A stretch of DNA of 64,000 bases, taken from the NCBI GenBank assembly GCA_954871525.1, contig OX940861.1, forward strand, positions 35,787,201 to 35,851,200, given 5' to 3'. The notes under the pieces were generated by a model. The model had not been told where the DNA came from. It saw only the letters and a list, made by a program, of their open reading frames with translations, and searched no databases. Made by a program: the position numbers and the translations under genes. The DNA comes from Parietaria judaica. Lineage: Eukaryota > Streptophyta > Magnoliopsida > Rosales > Urticaceae. Shown here one piece after another: positions 58,667-64,000 of the stretch (positions within the stretch are counted from its first letter, which is position 1; the number at the start of each line of letters is the position of its first letter).

Positions 58667-60578
58667 ATTGGGTTTATGTACCTTAATTCCGTTGTTGTCG
58701 TTGCGTCTTCTAATTCTGAGAAGCTTCTATGATTTTCTGTGTTCTGAATTTCTCCCAATAGCCTTCCGATGTATGCTCTGGAGTTAGAACGCCAGGATGT
58801 GTGGGCTCCAGGGATGATCACGAATTCTTTAGGCCTGACCGGGATCGAATTATCTCTCTGGCACTGATCACAAAATCGCAGAGAGAAAGAGAAGGGAGAA
58901 TTCGAATTTCTGGTTTTCTAAAATTATTTGAGTATATTTTCTGGTTTCAGGTCTAGCCTATTTATAGGTGTAAACCAAATCTTAACCAACTGGAGATATT
59001 TACTCATTATCTTTAAAAGATATTGAATAATATCAAATCTTATTAAATCTTTCAAGAAAGATTTAAATCTAAAGATAAGATAACAAATATTTTTTGGAAT
59101 CAAATCTTCCAAGATTTGATTCGAAAATAATAATAAATTCGAAAATCGAATTTAGGGTTAAACTAAAATCAAATATAAATCTTTTAAATTATAATTAATT
59201 ATTAATAAATATTAACAATTAAATCCAATAATTAAAATTATATTTATTAATTAAATATTTTGGATATAAATTCCATATTTAATTTATCATGAAATTCGTT
59301 GCCCTTAAACGTACCCTAATCCGGGTTTTCCCAAATTACCGTTTTGGCCATAACTTTCTCTCTACACATCAGAATGATGCGATTCAAAATGATAAGTTCT
59401 TAGAATTTGATTTCCCACAATACTGTGATTGTCTAGGAATCAAATTCCAATTTATCAATTTTCACTTCCTAGACTGTACCAAAACTTTGGTACTTTTGCC
59501 ACTTAGGATAAATAGACATTTCGAGACTTAAGTCTTGAATCTAGTCTAATTGGATCCATCCCATATTCAATAAGTGAATATTTAATGCGGTTTCACTACT
59601 GTGAAGTTACAAAGGGGACTAAAGGGCATATTATTCAAGCTTAGGTGAAATGAAGATGTTTCACCAAACTTCGGTTACATTCTACTATAGCCCGAAGTTG
59701 AATACACTCTTGAATAATAATATTAATATATTCCTGACACAGGAGTCCATCGATACAATCAGATTATGGATTGATCGATTTTCGTATTTATTATGATTCT
59801 CATCAAAGGGTACTAGCTGCCCTTTTGATGACACCATCTTTATTCTATGAATCTTACAAACTACTCACTTATTGGTTTATTAAGTCAATGAGCTGTACAT
59901 GAGGACTTGTTTGTTTCTCTTGAAACATAATAAAGAAAATCATAAACTTGTTATCCATATCTACATCCATGCAACTTATCCCGGTTAACCTTCTGATCCC
60001 AAAATGAAAGTGATTAAGAATACCGATGTATTCCGTAACGATCAAATCAAAGATCATATGAGTTGAACCGTATAAGTTCATGATGCTCAGGACATCAACC
60101 GATTCCATCTGATCATTTTTGTGACTTAATCTTACTTTCATCAGCGACGGTCTTACTTGATGATTTTGGGTGTTAAGTCTGTCCATTCAGTATGGAGACA
60201 CTCCAATACCTAGTGACTCTCAAAGGTGCAGGACCAGCACCTGATTCGGTAAAAGATCATCACCTCTAATGATTCGAGTTCACTAATGGCTTTTACCAAT
60301 TAGAAATTCCCACATTCTAATCTAACTACGGATTTCCTTTAAGTTCTTAACTTATGCAGGTCAAACCTCCTCACACAATAGACTCTATGCGATGACGTTG
60401 CATAATTGTAAAACGTTTATAGAACTTTGGGATGAGACATTCATTTTACAGTATCTCATGATAAGACTATATAAGACTGTCATTAATAAGTTGTATATCT
60501 TTAAAAGTAAAGACACCCATAATCTCAGTGCAATGGGATTAACATCTGAATAAAGGGCAAATTAAAATACTTCCAACA
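58667..60578 (-). mobile_element. LTR remnant, copia-like
   Basis: The layout parallels the copia-B LTR: a minus-strand TATA box (CCTATAAATAGG, about 58955-58968), AT-rich middle, a phrase CAGTATGGAGACACTCCAATAC resembling CAGTATGAAGACACCTCATAC of copia-B (here quoted in part: GTATGGAGACAC), and a right end TTCCAACA at 60578. The left end near 58667 reads TATTGGG instead of TGTTGG. No TSD and no second LTR were found, so it is old or truncated. Confidence 0.5.
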
Positions 60579-60689
60579 CAAGTGCCCTCTTTATTTACAC
60601 TCGGACATGTCCATTCAATAGTTTTTCCGTCGTTTGGATTTTCACAGGCGACGCTCCTAACTTCCCATGCAGTTTTGATAACCGTGCAC

Positions 60690-61210
60690 GAAAAGACCGA
60701 AGTCAGAGATATGACTGACCGAGGTCGAAATTATGGGTTTTAATTTCCGAGGACTGCATCTAAGTCCTCGAAGTCGGTGATTGATACTTCCGAAGTCGAT
60801 GATATGAACCACCAAGTTCATAAATATTTAATTCGAAGATAATAAATCTCCGACTTCGATTATTTTGCTCTCGTAATCGGTGGTCCAATGAGTCGGATTC
60901 GGAGATAATAAATGCCCAAATTCAGAGATCAAATATATGATCACGATAGAGGTATTGATAACTGTGCATGAAATGACATTCAATTATATCCTCGATCTCG
61001 GTGAATAGTACTGCAATTATATCCTCAATCTCGGTGAATGGGACTGTAATTATGTCCTCGAGCGGTCGGTGAATGGTACTACCAAAGTCGGTGATTGATA
61101 CTCCCGAGGTCGGTGGGTGATACTTCCGAGGTCGGTGATTCATACTCCCGAAGTCTGCGGGGATGCTTCCAAGGTCGGAAATACTTTCGAGGTCGGTGAT
61201 ATTTCCCGCT
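60690..61210. repeat. Degenerate tandem array of a GTCGGTGA motif
   Basis: Units around CCGAGGTCGGTGATTGATAC repeat with a period near 24 bp at 61075-61200. Longer units near 34-36 bp (TATCCTCGATCTCGGTGAAT) repeat three times at 60985-61075. Related phrases recur at 57000-57300 and 62440-62830. Open frames across the array are repeat products. Confidence 0.7.
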
Positions 61211-62440
61211 CGTAAATATGCCTATGTCCGATTTTATTTGTATAATAATTTATGGTCTCAAGTTGTGCAATTTGAACGTTGATTAATCGAGATTTTATAT
61301 AAACGACGAAAATAAATAAAACATAAATTTTTAATTAAACGATTAAAATACTTAGGAAACATACATTTCATTAATTATAAAAACTTTACAACACGGATAT
61401 ACATTTCATACATCGGAAAACTTTACAACACGGATAAACATTTCATTTGCGATTTCGTACCAACAATTGAATACCCGTTGCCCGTGAGCGTCGTGTGAAG
61501 CAATACTTGACGTGTCGCTCATCGATTTCACTGATAATCGAACCTTATACTTGGCTCTCGTAAGGAGACTTACAAGTATTGCTTGTGTGTGCGTCGCCTG
61601 AAGCAATAAAAAACGTGTCAGCTTATCTCTTTCTGTGAAAATCGAAATGCGATTATCAGACACGCTCTGTGTTGCTTCTATGTCCATGTGCGCCGCCCAT
61701 TGCTCGTTGACGACGGGAAGACTGGGTGATAAAAGAAGATTATCGCAAAGTCGTCCAGCCTCTCAGAAAATCCCATTCCAGGGTTCCTTCGTCGAGTTGA
61801 CTTGACCCATGCCGAGAACCATTTAAGACTAATCTAGAGTGTATTCTTCGACGGGCAATGTCATACTTCCCTCAGGAGCATCTGAAACGCCTAAACCTAC
61901 ATTTATCCTATGTAGGCAGGTTGGGAGAGATTTTCCGACTTCGATCAAACCCTAATCTATCCTACCAACGAGGTTGAATTTATACAATTTCTCGTCACTG
62001 CTCAACCTGCAACCAAGTCGAGCGAGCACGACAAATAGTCCTCGTCCACCTCGAAGTCCACCCTTGAACTCCAAGGCAATGCCCGGCACACGGGACAAGG
62101 CCCGGCACCAGATCCGTCGGGTGATGAAGCCGGGGAAAAGTAACAAAATACTCCCCGTGCTTATTATTTCACTGGACTGCCGTTAAAGACCATCCGAACG
62201 GATCGATGCCGTGCGCAACTGCGAGACTCCGCACACATAATCATCAAATGAAACTATATGAGGAAATATCGTTAACCTATTATGTCGCGCGACGTAGCGC
62301 AACATAGAGGTCTATGAGAAGAAATAACTGACCCACGATGTCGATGCCCATCCTAATGCGTCGCCGAATTTGGAATAAAGAAAAATAGTAAGACGTTAGT
62401 CGGGCAAACAAAATTGCCACGACACAGATGTCGGAGTTAA
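61211..62440. other. Unassigned interior of the candidate TIR region
   Basis: A 93-codon minus frame at 61687-61406 and smaller frames at 61952-62186 have no motif I recognise. The stretch is otherwise AT-rich with a GC-richer patch near 62030-62130. Confidence 0.4.
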
Positions 62441-63271
62441 AGATCTCCGAATTTGAATTTAACAACTTCCGATGTCGATTATGATATCTCCGATGGCGGG
62501 GATAACACAACCGAATTCGGAGTTTTTACACCCGAATTCGAAGATAGCTCCGTTGGGGTTAGCATCACCGAGTTTGGGGTTAGCATCTCAAGCTTTGGGA
62601 AGGATTTACCATCCCCAACGTCGGGGTTACAATATCCAAAGTCGATGTAAGAAAATCAGCGACCTCGGATATTGAAATGGCCCCACACAGATCGAGGGTT
62701 TGCACCAAAAATAAAACACTGACTTCGGTGAGGCTATCACTGAATGCGGGGTTACAAACCCCGACTTCGGGAGTAGCATCACCGAATTCGATGTTGACCA
62801 TTCGGACTACGGTGGTGCTAACCGCCGTGGCAAACCTTACAATGCGGTGGTTCTACGCCTAGATCTATGGATTCCATCCACTAAATGTCATGTAATGGAC
62901 CAAAAAATGGAGTTAGGTTTGAAAGATTATAGCGGCGACGGAGAAGGGCATTTTTGTGGCTTTTTGTGACGGTGACGACGACGATTTGAGCAACACGGGC
63001 GTCTGGCCCACCTCCGAACTTCCATGGTCCTATCGTTGATGAAATTCTCAGATACAAACAAGGAAATATTTGGGGAGGAGTAGTGGTCCTTCCCACGAAG
63101 AGACAATGTCGGCAAATAAAGAAATGATCGAATTTGAAAGTGTGGTCCCAAAAGTAGGGGTTTTTTCTCTTTATACTCGATCTCGGGGGCAATATGGGAA
63201 GGAAACAGTGAACATCACTAGATTTTGAATTTTGGAACATTCATAACCAAGTTTCGAATTTAGAGCATAGG

Positions 63272-64000
63272 TTTTGGTGGATAATTAATTTTCCCTATAT
63301 AGTCATAGATCATAGATATATGCTAATAGCTTCAACTTATATGTTGTCAAATGTCAATTTTTGATGTTGGCAATGCGCCATGTGTCTTTTACACTTTTGA
63401 TTTCGTGTAGGCCCTTCAGGTGTCCTAGAATTTGTGACGGCAATGCTCTGTCTCTATTTCAGCGTCCCGTGAGGCCTAACTTCACGTTGTACACGTGAAA
63501 CTCGGACTCTTTATTTGAGCTATATGCCGTATTAATTTCGCGTTTGCAATGCCCCAATCAATTTTGACATTATTTCGGGTTCCGGTGCAGCTCCACGCAA
63601 TAATGCATTTGTGTCCATTTGGGTCGAAATAATATTGATAGAGGCCCCAACTCTACATACGGGTCTCGGGGCTCGATAGCGAACGATACTCGATGAATTT
63701 ATATTCTTAGTTGAAAGATTAACAATTATCATTTAACCATCGAATTAGAATCAGTTTAACTATTTGCAAAGCAACCGTGCAGTGAAGCATAACTATTCAA
63801 CGATTGATGATCTCTTGTTCAAGGTAAGATTGCTGCATTTTTCAAAGAGGGAATTTGGCTCGATCGTGTTTTCTAACAAACTTGACTCAAACAAAAAAGT
63901 CACCAGAAGAACCATCTTCTCTCTAAAAGCAAACGTGGCATTGCAACGATTTTGTAACGCTCATGCCCGTTTTTTGTTACGGCCCGCGAGCCTAACCTCG
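63272..64000. other. Intergenic DNA to the window end
   Basis: No gene, RNA gene or element terminus could be supported. GCAATGCGCC/GCAATGCTCTG/GCAATGCCCC phrases recur about every 80-110 bp at 63370-63555, possibly a decayed repeat. Confidence 0.4.

Larger units (their letters stand above)
56892..63271. mobile_element. Candidate 6.4 kb TIR element or composite region
   Basis: Arms 56892-56986 and 63177-63271 are inverted repeats of about 95 bp (shared blocks CAAAATCTAGTGAT, TTTCCTTCCCAT and GCCCC-GAGATCGA). Inside are the F-box pseudogene 57400-58266, an LTR remnant, and three fields rich in GAAGTCGGTGA/CCGAATTCGG motifs (57000-57300, 60690-61210, 62440-62830). No transposase and no clear TSD were found. 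It could be one non-autonomous, gene-fragment-carrying element, or two inverted copies of a repeat that flank unrelated DNA. Confidence 0.5.

Overview
The window is nuclear DNA of a flowering plant, almost certainly a eudicot. It is AT-rich, its genes have GT-AG introns, and its Ty1/copia, Ty3/gypsy, LINE, hAT-like and Mutator-like elements have plant-type sequences. The species cannot be named from the sequence. Roughly two thirds of the window is transposon-derived. Three host genes look intact: a C2H2-like zinc-finger gene (7137-8441, minus), an MPS1-type spindle-checkpoint kinase gene (16682-19903, plus, six exons) and an ASHR1-type SET/MYND methyltransferase gene (49309-53580, minus, fourteen exons). 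A broken F-box gene lies at 57400-58266.

Layout: 1-225 is the end of a terminal-inverted-repeat element. 1396-5637 is a 4.2 kb solo LTR (TSD CTTAA) with a truncated copia element inserted in it. The zinc-finger gene follows, then an AT-rich intergenic stretch holding a near-perfect 97 bp inverted repeat (11244-11601). Next come hAT-type elements, two of which host other elements (12244-13459 with a solo LTR; 13655-16151 with a 586 bp MITE). The MPS1 gene ends at 19903.

21027-46770 is a four-level nest in which every level is closed by a matching 5 bp target-site duplication. Copia-A (21032-46765, TSD ATAAT) is split by a solo LTR (22150-42909, TSD GAACT). That is split by copia-B (22560-42318, TSD TCGAG, 2.9 kb LTRs), which is split by a non-autonomous gypsy-type element (27552-36631, TSD AAAAT). 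The innermost element has no gag-pol. It carries an intact, intronless F-box ORF resembling SKIP14, plus a degenerate antisense gypsy-type ORF. Copia-B keeps only the RT/RNase H end of pol; where gag should be it has a three-exon gene for a 196-aa protein with two Cys-Cys-Cys-His motifs of a kind I do not recognise. A foldback element (46784-48276) and a hAT MITE (48336-48953) follow.

The right third holds the ASHR1 gene. A 5'-truncated LINE (53668-56662, 17 bp TSD) sits 88 bp upstream of its start codon, between the ATG and a TATA box at 56747-56755, so it probably lies in the 5' UTR. From 56892 to 63271, 95 bp inverted repeats flank 6.4 kb containing the F-box pseudogene, an LTR remnant and arrays of a GTCGGTGA-type motif; this looks like a large non-autonomous element or a composite of several.

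The intact host genes belong to separate cellular processes and show no sign of co-regulation. The main interest is host-like genes carried inside retrotransposons and a retrotransposon placed in a host 5' UTR. All exon joins, TSDs and LTR differences were read by eye.
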